From: JADHLJ01 sp038118725
Lineage (GTDB): Bacteria; Pseudomonadota; Alphaproteobacteria; Thalassobaculales; Thalassobaculaceae
Assembly (NCBI GenBank): GCA_038118725.1
Contig: JAYOIK010000013.1
Coordinates: 11,762-75,761 of the forward strand
Direction of reading: 5' to 3'
Length of the DNA stretch: 64,000 bases
Under the pieces are notes generated by a model. It was not told the DNA's origin and made no database searches. It saw only the letters and a program-made list of their open reading frames with translations. Of this stretch, positions 50,056-58,182 are shown piece after piece (positions within the stretch are counted from its first letter, which is position 1; the number at the start of each line of letters is the position of its first letter). Made by a program: the position numbers and the translations under genes.

Positions 50056-51123
50056 ATGAACACCACCGTCGACCTTTCTCGCTTGCTCGCCTCGCTCAAG
50101 ACGCGACCCGTATTCGCGGATGTCGGCGAGGACGATCTCGAACGTTTGCCGGACAAAGGCTTGGCCCATGATCATGTCAGGATCAAGGGTCTTCGTGTCG
50201 ATGGAAACCGTCCATTGGTGCGTTTGCCCCGGTTAAGCCAGTTCGGTTTGGACCCTGTCCGCAATCTGGCCTACCAGGCGGCGTGTTTCGAGCGGGCGAG
50301 TCGGAGTGGACATGTGCCGGTTCTGATCGATCGTTTCGAACCGTCGGCGGATCTGCCGATGGGCGCCTTGGTGATCGCCGAGATCGAAGGTGGACCGGTC
50401 GAACTGCCGCGCGATCTGGGGGGGATGGCGGTGTGTTTCGCCAGGGTTCACACGCTGTTGGTGCCCGACGAGAGTGCTCGCCCGCCACTGGCCAGTCACG
50501 CGGACCCTCTCTTGGGCGTCATGGGGTTCATCGAGGCCCAAGCCCCTTTCATCGAAAAATCGGCGCGGGACCCGGAAGTCGTGAGGTTATTGAACGACGA
50601 GTTGCGCTGGGCGCGCGACTTCGCCAACGAAAAAGTCGGCGCTCATCCGCCGGCAAGGCTGTGCCTAACCGACACTCACCCCGGAAACTTCTTGGCGGCG
50701 GCGGATGGAAGCGTGCATTTCACCGACCTGGAAAAAGCACTTTATGGCTCGCCGGGCGTGGATCTGGGTCATGCGACGGTTCTGACCTCGACGCTCTGGG
50801 ATATCGATGTACAGGCGGTTCTGGATCGGGCGGATATCGAGGCGTTCTACGCCGCCTATCTCGGGCATCTGCCCATCGACATGGCGGATGAGGTGCGTCC
50901 TTGGCTGATGCCCATGCGTCGCCTCGCTTGGCTTCGATCGACCACTTGGAGCTGTAAGTGGTATGCCGAGCGGCATGTCGGACAGACCGAGGAAACCGGC
51001 TTGCGGGCGCGAATTCGCGACCATGTGAGTAAACGGCTTGCCGCCTTTGTTGAACTTGAGACGGTGGTTCGGGTTCGCGAGGACTGGATCGGCGAGGCGC
51101 GCCTGAGGTTGGACGAGGTTTGA
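50056..51123 (+). CDS. Aminoglycoside phosphotransferase-like (APH fold) protein
   Basis: A 355-residue kinase-like protein. The catalytic loop is ARLCLTDTHPGNFLAAADG, followed by FTDLEKALYGSPGVDLGHA with the metal-binding acid and anchor. The glycine-rich N-lobe loop is weak. Such proteins phosphorylate small molecules or are pseudokinases; the substrate is unknown, and it is not evidence of antibiotic resistance. An in-frame TTG 12 bp upstream is possible, but the ATG is preferred. It diverges from the GT2 gene and is followed 13 bp later by a DUF4169 gene. Confidence 0.78.
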   Translation: MNTTVDLSRLLASLKTRPVFADVGEDDLERLPDKGLAHDHVRIKGLRVDGNRPLVRLPRLSQFGLDPVRNLAYQAACFERASRSGHVPVLIDRFEPSADLPMGALVIAEIEGGPVELPRDLGGMAVCFARVHTLLVPDESARPPLASHADPLLGVMGFIEAQAPFIEKSARDPEVVRLLNDELRWARDFANEKVGAHPPARLCLTDTHPGNFLAAADGSVHFTDLEKALYGSPGVDLGHATVLTSTLWDIDVQAVLDRADIEAFYAAYLGHLPIDMADEVRPWLMPMRRLAWLRSTTWSCKWYAERHVGQTEETGLRARIRDHVSKRLAAFVELETVVRVREDWIGEARLRLDEV

Positions 51124-51136
51124 CCGGGAGATTGTG

Positions 51137-51328
51137 ATGGCTGGAAAGGTTGTTAATCTGCGCGGCGCCCGGAAACGCAAGGAGCGCGACGCGGCTGAGC
51201 GACGGGCCTCCGAGAACCGGGTCAAATTCGGCCGAACCAAGAGTGAAAAGGCGCGAGAGCGTGCATCCGCGGAGGCGGAGGTTCGACATTTGGACAACCA
51301 TCGCGTCGAACGCCCCGACGACGACTAA
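51137..51328 (+). CDS. DUF4169 family small basic protein
   Basis: A 63-residue, strongly charged protein. KVVNLRGARKRKERDAAERRASENRVKFGRTKSEKARERA is the family consensus, ending in a LDxHRxERPD-type tail. Function is unknown; it is likely a helical protein and could bind nucleic acid. The ATG follows GGGAGATTGTG. Typical neighbours in Rhodospirillales include this phosphotransferase/DUF4169 pair, which fits its placement. Confidence 0.87.
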   Translation: MAGKVVNLRGARKRKERDAAERRASENRVKFGRTKSEKARERASAEAEVRHLDNHRVERPDDD

Positions 51329-51412
51329 CGAGGAGGCGGTGGCCTGTTTCACTCCATAAAGCCGCCTTTATTTTGTTCTTGATTTGTTCTATTGCCATAT
51401 TACACTGGGATC

Positions 51413-52528
51413 ATGAGATCCGATCCCCATGCGCGCGGCGACGCTTTCGTTGCCAAAAAACCGGCTCCGCGGAAGGGCAGAGGCGCTGTTTCCAGTGAAA
51501 CCGGTCGTTTTGAACGCGAGGTGCGGGTCGCGGTTGATGACGATTGGCCGGGGGATCTTGAACCGTCGGCACCCTTGCGAACGACCATCGGCGAGGATAC
51601 CAGCCGTACCGTCATCGCGCGCAACAATTCGCCGGACATTCCCTTTGATCGCTCGATCAATCCCTACCGGGGATGCGAGCATGGCTGCATCTATTGTTTC
51701 GCGCGACCGACCCATGCCTATCTCAGTTTGTCGCCTGGCCTGGATTTTGAAACCCGGCTTTTCGCGAAACCCGATGCCCCCGCGCTCTTGGAAAAGGAAC
51801 TGCGCAAGCCGGGCTACCAGGTCGCGCCGATCGCGTTCGGAACAAACACCGATCCCTATCAGCCGATCGAAAAACAGAGAAGGATCACCCGCGCGCTGCT
51901 GGAAGTGCTGGACCGCGCAAATCATCCGCTGACGATCGTGACGAAGTCGTCGCTGGTCTTGCGGGATCTGGACATTCTGGCATCAATGGCGCGGCGCAAT
52001 CTGTGCTCGGTCGCGCTCAGCATCACGACGCTCGATCGTGACCTTGCCAGAGTCATGGAGCCTCGGGCCACCACGCCGGCCCGGCGCTTGGAGGCCGTCC
52101 GGTTGCTGACCGCCGCCGGCGTGCCGGTTCAGGTCCTGGTCGCGCCGATCATCCCCGCGATCAATGACCACGAGATCGAACCCATCCTGGAGGCCGTCGC
52201 GGCGGCGGGGGCGGTCGGCGCGGGCTACGTGCTGTTGCGGCTCCCGCATGAAATCAAGGGGTTGTTCGCCGAGTGGTTGGAAGAGCATTTCCCGGATCGG
52301 GCGCGTCGGGTCTTCTCGCTCGTGCGTCAAACCAGGGGCGGCGCCCTCTATCGGTCGACATGGGGAGAAAGACAGCGCGGAACCGGACCCTATGCCGATC
52401 TAATCGCTCAGCGGATCAAGAAGATGAAGCTTCGCCTAGGATTGGACCAAAAGGTCCGGGGCGAGAGCCTGGATTGTACCTCTTTCGTCCCACCGCCGGC
52501 ACCAGGGGATCAACTTTCCCTGCTGTAA
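51413..52528 (+). CDS. PA0069-type radical SAM protein (SplB-like)
   Basis: A 371-residue radical SAM enzyme. The Fe4S4 motif is CEHGCIYC (C88, C92 and C95; a C-x3-C-x2-C spacing), followed by FARPTHAYL and the FGTNTDPYQPIE loop. The family is similar to spore photoproduct lyase-like proteins and has no established reaction. The N-terminal 40 residues are basic and disordered. The ATG at 51413 follows GGGATC; an in-frame ATG 21 bp upstream adds little. It ends eight bases from the convergent LysE gene. Confidence 0.88.
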   Translation: MRSDPHARGDAFVAKKPAPRKGRGAVSSETGRFEREVRVAVDDDWPGDLEPSAPLRTTIGEDTSRTVIARNNSPDIPFDRSINPYRGCEHGCIYCFARPTHAYLSLSPGLDFETRLFAKPDAPALLEKELRKPGYQVAPIAFGTNTDPYQPIEKQRRITRALLEVLDRANHPLTIVTKSSLVLRDLDILASMARRNLCSVALSITTLDRDLARVMEPRATTPARRLEAVRLLTAAGVPVQVLVAPIIPAINDHEIEPILEAVAAAGAVGAGYVLLRLPHEIKGLFAEWLEEHFPDRARRVFSLVRQTRGGALYRSTWGERQRGTGPYADLIAQRIKKMKLRLGLDQKVRGESLDCTSFVPPPAPGDQLSLL

Positions 52529-52536
52529 CGGTTGGG

Positions 52537-53130
52537 TTAGTCGAAAACCAAGGCGAGCGACGCAACCAGCAGAGCCGCCATCGAGATATTGAAGATCCGC
52601 ATCGCGCTTTGGGTTGACAGCAACCGTCCCACCCCCGCCCCGATCAAGGTCCAAAAGCCCACCGATGGCAGGCAGGCGAGGATGAAGATCAAACCCATGA
52701 TCAGCAGGTTTGGTGCCAATGGTTCCCCACTCGGCGCGTAGGTTCCAAGCGCGCCCACGGCAATGAGCCAGGCTTTCGGATTGAACCATTGAAAAACAGC
52801 AGCCTCGAGGAAGGTCATGGGGCGAGGTTTACTGGCGCCGACCTCAAGATCGCCGGCACGCGCGATGCGCCAGGCCAGATACAACAGATAAAGCGACCCG
52901 ATCACCCGGAGGCCGGTCTGGATCTCCGAGTGGTTAGCCAGAAGAGCGCCAACACCGACGCCGACACAAAGCAACATGACCGGAAACCCGAAGGCCACGC
53001 CGAACATGTGCGGCAGGGTGCGGCGGAAACCGAAATTCGCGCCGGAAGCTGTCACCATGACATTGTTGGGGCCTGGTGAAGCCGACATCGAGAGCGCGAA
53101 AAAGGCAAAGGCGACGATCCAGGAATCCAT
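52537..53130 (-). CDS. LysE family transporter
   Basis: A 197-residue inner-membrane exporter with about six membrane segments. The LysE/RhtB signature ASPGPNNVMVTASGANFGFRRTLPH is near the N terminus, with GSLYLLYLAWRIARAGD and FLEAAVFQWFNPKAWLIAVGAL as typical second and third conserved blocks. Substrate (an amino acid or related metabolite) cannot be told. The gene is convergent with the radical SAM gene and divergent from rnhB over a 317 bp gap. Confidence 0.92.
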   Translation of the reverse strand: MDSWIVAFAFFALSMSASPGPNNVMVTASGANFGFRRTLPHMFGVAFGFPVMLLCVGVGVGALLANHSEIQTGLRVIGSLYLLYLAWRIARAGDLEVGASKPRPMTFLEAAVFQWFNPKAWLIAVGALGTYAPSGEPLAPNLLIMGLIFILACLPSVGFWTLIGAGVGRLLSTQSAMRIFNISMAALLVASLALVFD

Positions 53131-53447
53131 ATACGCGCCAGGACTGGGTGAGGTGAATTTGAAAGTTGGCGCCTATAGGGCCTTTGTCAATGTTAACAAT
53201 GTCCTGGTGACACTTTTTCGACTGGTATCTGAGAAAACGACTCTCGGCTCCGTCAAACAGGCTATAAACTCGAAGGAACTTGATTGGAAAATCGCGTGAT
53301 TTCAAAAACTACTCAATTGTTCCTACGGTTTAGACTCAGCAATACAAGAACCGTATGACAGTCCTATCACGACCCGTAAAGGCCTGTTGCATAGCGCATA
53401 TTGTTGGTATAGCCCTACCGACCTACTATATCTGGAATTGAAGTTAC
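53131..53447. other. Divergent intergenic region before rnhB
   Basis: This 317 bp holds no credible gene and is richer in A and T than the surrounding genes. GACTC (GANTC-type) sites lie at 53239-53243 and 53333-53337. A direct repeat AAAAACT/TCAATTGTT-type stretch is too degenerate to name. It presumably contains the promoters for the LysE and rnhB-ccrM transcripts. Confidence 0.5.
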
Positions 53448-54092
53448 ATGCCCGATTTCAGCCTGGAAGAGAGCCTGGACCTTCAAGCTAATGCGGCGGT
53501 CGCGGGGGTGGACGAAGTGGGACGGGGACCGCTTGCCGGGCCTGTTACCGCCGCCGCCGTGGTGATCGATACAACACGACCCCTGGGTGCGCTTTCAGAG
53601 ATGATAGATGATTCCAAACGGCTGTCGGCGACGCGACGCGCGGCCATGGCGCCCGCGATTGAGAAGGTTGCGACGGTTGGACTTGGATGGGCGAGTCGAG
53701 AGGAGATTGATCGCCTGAATATTCTCGGGGGTACAATGCTGGCGATGCGCCGCGCGGTGGAGGAACTAACGCGTCGCTTGGAACGCCGTCTCGAATTCGC
53801 GTTGATCGATGGCAATCGTGATCCCGGCCTGTCATGTCGGTCGCGAACCGTGGTCAAGGGTGATGGGATCTCGATCTCGATCGCGGCGGCGTCCATCATC
53901 GCCAAGGTGGCGCGAGACCAGACAATGGTCGAACTCGCGGCCCGTTATCCCGGCTATGGATGGGAGCGCAACGCCGGCTACGGTACGGCGGAACATCTGG
54001 CCGCGCTGAACCGATTGGGCCCGACCCCTGAACATCGTCGAAGTTTCGCGCCGGTCCGGGCGGTAATGGAAAAATTTGGCGATGCCTCGTGA
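53448..54092 (+). CDS. rnhB: Ribonuclease HII
   Basis: A 214-residue endonuclease that removes ribonucleotides from DNA. The AGVDEVGRGPLAGPV motif with D22 and E23 is the start of the catalytic site; VIDGNRDPG, ISIAAASIIAKVARDQTM and RYPGYGWERNAGYGTAEHLAAL give the other acids and the conserved tail, ending FAPVRAVMEKF. Length is normal. In Caulobacter and relatives rnhB lies upstream of ccrM, as here; the gap is 166 bp and holds putative control sites for ccrM. Confidence 0.96.
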   Translation: MPDFSLEESLDLQANAAVAGVDEVGRGPLAGPVTAAAVVIDTTRPLGALSEMIDDSKRLSATRRAAMAPAIEKVATVGLGWASREEIDRLNILGGTMLAMRRAVEELTRRLERRLEFALIDGNRDPGLSCRSRTVVKGDGISISIAAASIIAKVARDQTMVELAARYPGYGWERNAGYGTAEHLAALNRLGPTPEHRRSFAPVRAVMEKFGDAS

Positions 54093-54168
54093 CACAAGAC
54101 CGGCAAGGTTTTGGATTCCATACCACTATATCTTGTGAATAATTTGGTATTTCCACACATAAACCATT

Positions 54169-54186
54169 GAGTCCATTGAGTGAATC
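54169..54186 (+). promoter_or_regulatory. Paired GANTC methylation sites upstream of ccrM
   Basis: GAGTC at 54169-54173 and GAATC at 54182-54186 lie 13 bp apart and 73-90 bp before the ccrM ATG. CcrM itself methylates GANTC, and in Caulobacter GANTC sites in the ccrM upstream region take part in its cell-cycle control. The pattern is visible; regulation here is inferred. Confidence 0.6.
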
Positions 54187-54258
54187 GCGCCAGAAGCCTT
54201 GACCGCGACTCCCGCTTACGGGATGATCCGCGCCTGGACCCTGGCACGGACAGAGAAA

Positions 54259-55347
54259 ATGAACGTCGAAGTATCGAACGGTGACAACAGAATTGTTGTC
54301 GGTGACTGCACGCGGGTGATGGACGAGTTACCGGCGGAATCGGTGGATCTGATATTCGCCGATCCACCCTACAACCTTCAGCTATCCGGAGAGTTGTTGC
54401 GGCCCAACAACACCAAGGTCGATGGGGTCGATGATGAGTGGGATCGGTTTTCCGACTTCGCCGCTTACGACGCATTTACCCGCGACTGGCTGAAGGCCTG
54501 CCGGCGGGTGCTCAAACCCGATGGCTCGCTCTGGGTCATTGGTAGTTATCACAACATCTTTCGCGTCGGCACGGCCTTGCAGGATCTGGGCTTCTGGGTG
54601 CTGAACGACGTCATCTGGCGCAAGACGAACCCAATGCCGAATTTTCGTGGCCGACGCTTCACCAACGCCCATGAAACCCTGATCTGGTGTTCGAAAAGCC
54701 AGGATGCCAAGCGTTACACCTTCAACTATGACGCCATGAAGTCGCTCAATGAAGGTTTGCAGATGCGCAGCGACTGGTTGCTGCCGCTATGTACCGGATC
54801 CGAACGCCTGAAGGTGGACGGCCAGAAGGCGCATCCCACGCAAAAGCCGGAGAGCCTGGTTTCGCGCGTGATCCTGGCCACCTCCCGGCCTGGCGACCTT
54901 GTGCTGGATCCATTCCTCGGCTCGGGCACGACGGCGGCCGTGGCCAAGCGGTTCGCGCGACGGTTTATTGGGATAGAGCGGGAAGAAAGTTATGCCGATA
55001 TCGCGCGCGCCCGCGTTGAAGCGGTCGAACCTCTCACCGATCCAGAGGTCCTTGAGATCGAAAGTCGTCGCACCGCGCCGCGCGTTCCATTCGGCAGCTT
55101 GCTTGACCGAGGTCTGGTGCGGCCCGGCGAGGTTATGTTCGACGCGCGCCGGCGCTGGACCGCCAAGGTTCGCGCCGACGGCACGGTGATCTCGGACAAG
55201 ACGAAGGGCTCGATCCACTCGGTCGGCGCGGCGGTCCAGGGCGCCCAGGCCTGCAATGGCTGGACCTTTTGGCATGTCGAGCGCAAGGGCGACACGGTTC
55301 CGATCGATGTCTTCCGTCAGCGGGTTCGCGCGGAGATGGCGAATTGA
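54259..55347 (+). CDS. ccrM: Cell-cycle-regulated adenine-N6 DNA methyltransferase CcrM (GANTC)
   Basis: A 362-residue beta-class N6-adenine methyltransferase. DPPY is at 35-38 (FADPPYNLQLSG), the SAM motif FLGSGTT at 219-225 (DLVLDPFLGSGTTAAVAKRF), and the target-recognition region contains NPMPNFRGRRFTNAHETLIW. The C-terminal RAMA-type domain (about 265-362, FGSLLDRGLVRPGE ... SIHSVGAAVQGAQACNGWTFWH) is characteristic of CcrM. The ATG at 54259 gives about the Caulobacter length (358); upstream in-frame starts add a non-conserved leader. It follows rnhB, as in relatives. Confidence 0.96.
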   Translation: MNVEVSNGDNRIVVGDCTRVMDELPAESVDLIFADPPYNLQLSGELLRPNNTKVDGVDDEWDRFSDFAAYDAFTRDWLKACRRVLKPDGSLWVIGSYHNIFRVGTALQDLGFWVLNDVIWRKTNPMPNFRGRRFTNAHETLIWCSKSQDAKRYTFNYDAMKSLNEGLQMRSDWLLPLCTGSERLKVDGQKAHPTQKPESLVSRVILATSRPGDLVLDPFLGSGTTAAVAKRFARRFIGIEREESYADIARARVEAVEPLTDPEVLEIESRRTAPRVPFGSLLDRGLVRPGEVMFDARRRWTAKVRADGTVISDKTKGSIHSVGAAVQGAQACNGWTFWHVERKGDTVPIDVFRQRVRAEMAN

Positions 55348-55367
55348 GCCGTCGCGGAGAGTTCAAC

Positions 55368-56636
55368 CTATCGACTCGTCGACGCGCGATTTACACGTAC
55401 CAAGGCCAGAAGCGCCATGCCCAGGATCCAGAAAGCCAGGATCGTTGCCATGCCCGCGCGCTGGCTGCCGAAAGCCGCGGTAACCATCCCGAATAGAAGT
55501 GGTCCCAGGAAACTCGTGGCCTTGCCGGAAAGAGCGTAAAGCCCGAACATCTCGGCGCGGGAATCCGGCGGAGCCATCCGAGCCATAAGGCCGCGGCTCG
55601 CCGATTGGACTGGCCCGATAAACAGGCTGAGGCTGAGGCCAAAGACCCAGAACCAGTGAGCCGAGGGCGCCATCAGGACCATGGCGCCGAACCCGATCAA
55701 TCCCGCCAGGGAGAGCATGATGGTCGGTTTCGCGCCGATCTTGTCCTCGAGCCAGGCGAAGGCGAAGGCGCCGATCCCCGCGGTCACGTTCATGGCGATA
55801 CCGAACTGAATGATTTCGGCGAAACTCATCCCGAAGGTTCCGGCGGCGTAAAGTCCACCGAATTGAAACAAGGTCGCGAGCCCGTCGACATACAGCATGC
55901 GGGCAAGGAGAAAGATCGCCACGTCCCTATTGCGCTTGAGGCTTTTCAAGGTCCCCCATAATTTGGCGATACCGGCCCGCGCCGCGCCCATGGGGTTTAC
56001 CTTGACGGCGGGACGGTCGGGGACAAATGCAAGATAGGGCCAGCCGAACAACACCCACCATAGCGCCACCACTAGCACTGTCGCGCGCACATGCTCGGCC
56101 TCGTCGGGGTTAAGCCCGAATGGAGGCGACGGGTTCTGGATCAGCCCGAAAAGGCAGAGAACTAGGCAGAAAATCGCTCCGATATATCCCGCGCCCCAAC
56201 CCCATCCTCCGATCCGGCCCAGTCTGCCGGTCGGGGCGATCTCGGGAAGGGTGGCGTTGTAGAAAATCGTCACGACCTCGAAACACACGGTTGAAACCGC
56301 CACCGCCACCAGGACCAGCATGATGGAATCGCGTTCGGGCGTCGCGAACCAAAGCGTCGCGGTCGCAAGGATACAGATCAGGCTGAACCAGGCGATCCAA
56401 GGCTTGCGCCGACCGATCTGATCAGCGATGGCGCCCAACAGGGGGCCTGCGACCGCGACCACCAGCCCGGCGATCGCGATTGTCTGGCTCCACAGGACCG
56501 TCCCCTCGATCTCGTCGCCGACGATCCCCTTGGCGAAATAGGCGGAGAACACGAAAGTGACGATGATTGTCGGATAGGGTGAGTTCGCCCAGTCGAACAG
56601 GCACCACGAAAATACCGCGCGCCGATTGGAAGTCAT
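55368..56636 (-). CDS. MFS transporter, UMF1 (Atg22-like) family
   Basis: A 422-residue inner-membrane transporter with about twelve predicted helices. The opening FSWCLFDWANSPYPTIIVTFVFSAYFAKGI and GPLLGAIADQIGRRKPWIAWF are hallmarks of the UMF1 family, which includes Atg22-type amino acid effluxers. Another conserved part is GPVQSASRGLMARMAPPDSRAEMFGLYALSGKATSFLGPLLFG. The substrate is unknown. The ATG at 56636 starts at the conserved segment; an earlier in-frame ATG is unlikely. It follows the alpha/beta hydrolase gene by 19 bp. Confidence 0.91.
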   Translation of the reverse strand: MTSNRRAVFSWCLFDWANSPYPTIIVTFVFSAYFAKGIVGDEIEGTVLWSQTIAIAGLVVAVAGPLLGAIADQIGRRKPWIAWFSLICILATATLWFATPERDSIMLVLVAVAVSTVCFEVVTIFYNATLPEIAPTGRLGRIGGWGWGAGYIGAIFCLVLCLFGLIQNPSPPFGLNPDEAEHVRATVLVVALWWVLFGWPYLAFVPDRPAVKVNPMGAARAGIAKLWGTLKSLKRNRDVAIFLLARMLYVDGLATLFQFGGLYAAGTFGMSFAEIIQFGIAMNVTAGIGAFAFAWLEDKIGAKPTIMLSLAGLIGFGAMVLMAPSAHWFWVFGLSLSLFIGPVQSASRGLMARMAPPDSRAEMFGLYALSGKATSFLGPLLFGMVTAAFGSQRAGMATILAFWILGMALLALVRVNRASTSR

Positions 56637-56655
56637 GGCGCTTGGCGTCCGAACA

Positions 56656-57630
56656 TTAGGAATTGCTCCGGGCGTCAGGCCCACGACCTCGAGACCAACC
56701 GTCCAGCACACCGCGCACCGCCGCCACGAAGGCCATGGGCTGATCGAGGGTAAGATGATGTTGCGCCTCGGGTATCGCGATCACCGGTGATCCGGGCGCC
56801 ATGAGTGATCGCATGTAGTCCGCGATCTCATGCGATAGTAGCGCGCTCTTCTCGCCGTAAATCAAGGCGGTACGGCATTTAACGCGGGTGAGGTAGTCGT
56901 GGTAGGGCTCGGTGAAGCGGCGATGATGCATGGCATTGCCGTCGAATTTCCAGGTCCATCCCTCGGCCTCTCGCATGAGCGAGTGACGCCCGATATGCTC
57001 CACCAGAAACGCGTTCTCGCATTCCTGCTCGGGCATCAGACGGAAGCGAGCAAGCGCGGTCGCGAAATCGGGATAGTGCCGTTTGCCACCCATGCGCCGT
57101 GGTTTGCGGGCGGCCTGCTCCTCAGGCGGGCGAATCGCCGAGTCGGCGATGATGAGGCCCGCGATATCATCACCATGCAACTCGGCGTATCGGGTCGCGG
57201 TCAGGCCGCCGAAACTGTGTCCTATGACGAAAACATCAGGGCCAAGCCCTGCGTCCTCGATCACCCGGGCTAATTCCGCCGCTCGGATTTCGGCGCTGTA
57301 TTCCGGGCGCCGGCCACTGTCTCCCATGCCGGATAGATCCGGCGCGGCGACGCGGTAATGTCGGGTGAAATAGGGCGCGAGAAAACTCCACCAATGTCCG
57401 TGGCCGCCGCCGCCATGAACGAAGAGCAAGCCGCCGCGTCGCTTGGGCTCCGGCGGCCCGTCCCAAAGCAGATAATTGATCTCGCAGCCATCGGAGATTA
57501 CCCGCCGTTCCTCGCGTGGCTGGTCCATGGCCCATAGGTACCAATCCGGACAATCCTGGGTCACTTCATGGATTGATGCTGGATCCATCGTGTCATCAGT
57601 CGCGTTGGGAGATCTGGTTGGCGAATCCAT
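56656..57630 (-). CDS. Alpha/beta hydrolase
   Basis: A 324-residue hydrolase. GGLLFVHGGGGHGHWWSFLAPYF contains the oxyanion region, the nucleophile serine is in VIGHSFGGLTATRYAELHG, the acid lies in the ALIYGEKSALLS segment and the catalytic histidine is in IPEAQHHLTLDQP. The preceding 50 residues (DWYLWAMDQPREERRVISDG) are common in esterases of this group from marine alphaproteobacteria. The start could also be an ATG 42 bp inside. Substrate unknown; it shares a transcript with the MFS gene and diverges from the rhodanese gene. Confidence 0.88.
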   Translation of the reverse strand: MDSPTRSPNATDDTMDPASIHEVTQDCPDWYLWAMDQPREERRVISDGCEINYLLWDGPPEPKRRGGLLFVHGGGGHGHWWSFLAPYFTRHYRVAAPDLSGMGDSGRRPEYSAEIRAAELARVIEDAGLGPDVFVIGHSFGGLTATRYAELHGDDIAGLIIADSAIRPPEEQAARKPRRMGGKRHYPDFATALARFRLMPEQECENAFLVEHIGRHSLMREAEGWTWKFDGNAMHHRRFTEPYHDYLTRVKCRTALIYGEKSALLSHEIADYMRSLMAPGSPVIAIPEAQHHLTLDQPMAFVAAVRGVLDGWSRGRGPDARSNS

Positions 57631-57783
57631 AAGCGTCTCGGCGTTGAAGCGGATCAGGAAACGGGTCAATTGCCTCAATAGGTCTGGCTCTTGAATACAG
57701 GTCTTTGGCGAGGGGGACAATTGCGGCAAGATGCCGATCGAGATCCAATAGTGGCGTCGAGACGCCCGGGCGAGGAGAGCGGA

Positions 57784-58182
57784 ATGGCGAAGTTGAAGAT
57801 GGGCGTGATTCAGATGGTCGAGGCGGCGCGCGCCGAAATCGAGGAGGTGGAGCCTGGAGACGCGATCAAACAGGCCCAGGAATCGGATACGCTGGTCATC
57901 GACATTCGCGATGTTCGAGAACGCAAGCGCGACGGCTATATCCCCGACAGCTTTCATTGCCCGCGCGGCATGATCGAGTTTTGGATTGATCCCGACAGCC
58001 CATACTTCAAGGAAGTCTTCGACGAGAAGAAACGGTTCCTGTTCCATTGCGCCGCCGATTGGCGCTCCGCTCTAACAGTGCAGACCGTCACCAAAATGGG
58101 AATGGAGGGTGCCGCTCATATAAAGGGTGGCTTGAAGGCTTGGCGCGAAGCCGGCGGAGCTTTTACCAAGGACGAGTCGTGA
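57784..58182 (+). CDS. Rhodanese-like domain protein
   Basis: A 132-residue single rhodanese domain. The persulfide-forming cysteine is C89 in RFLFHCAADWRSALTVQ, with the CH2A region VIDIRDVRERKRDGYIPDSFHCPRGMIEF upstream. Substrate may be thiosulfate or protein persulfide; the active-site loop CAADWRS differs from the classic CxxGxR/T motif, which suggests a specialised acceptor. The gene overlaps the next one by four bases (GTGA), so the two are translationally coupled. Confidence 0.88.
   Translation: MAKLKMGVIQMVEAARAEIEEVEPGDAIKQAQESDTLVIDIRDVRERKRDGYIPDSFHCPRGMIEFWIDPDSPYFKEVFDEKKRFLFHCAADWRSALTVQTVTKMGMEGAAHIKGGLKAWREAGGAFTKDES

Noticed and set aside
50044..51123. APH-fold protein as an antibiotic-resistance gene
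   Set aside because: Similarity is to the fold only, and nothing in the sequence or context points to an aminoglycoside.
51345..51362. GTTTCAC-like sequence before the radical SAM gene as another parS
   Set aside because: Only the left half resembles parS; the palindromic right arm is missing.
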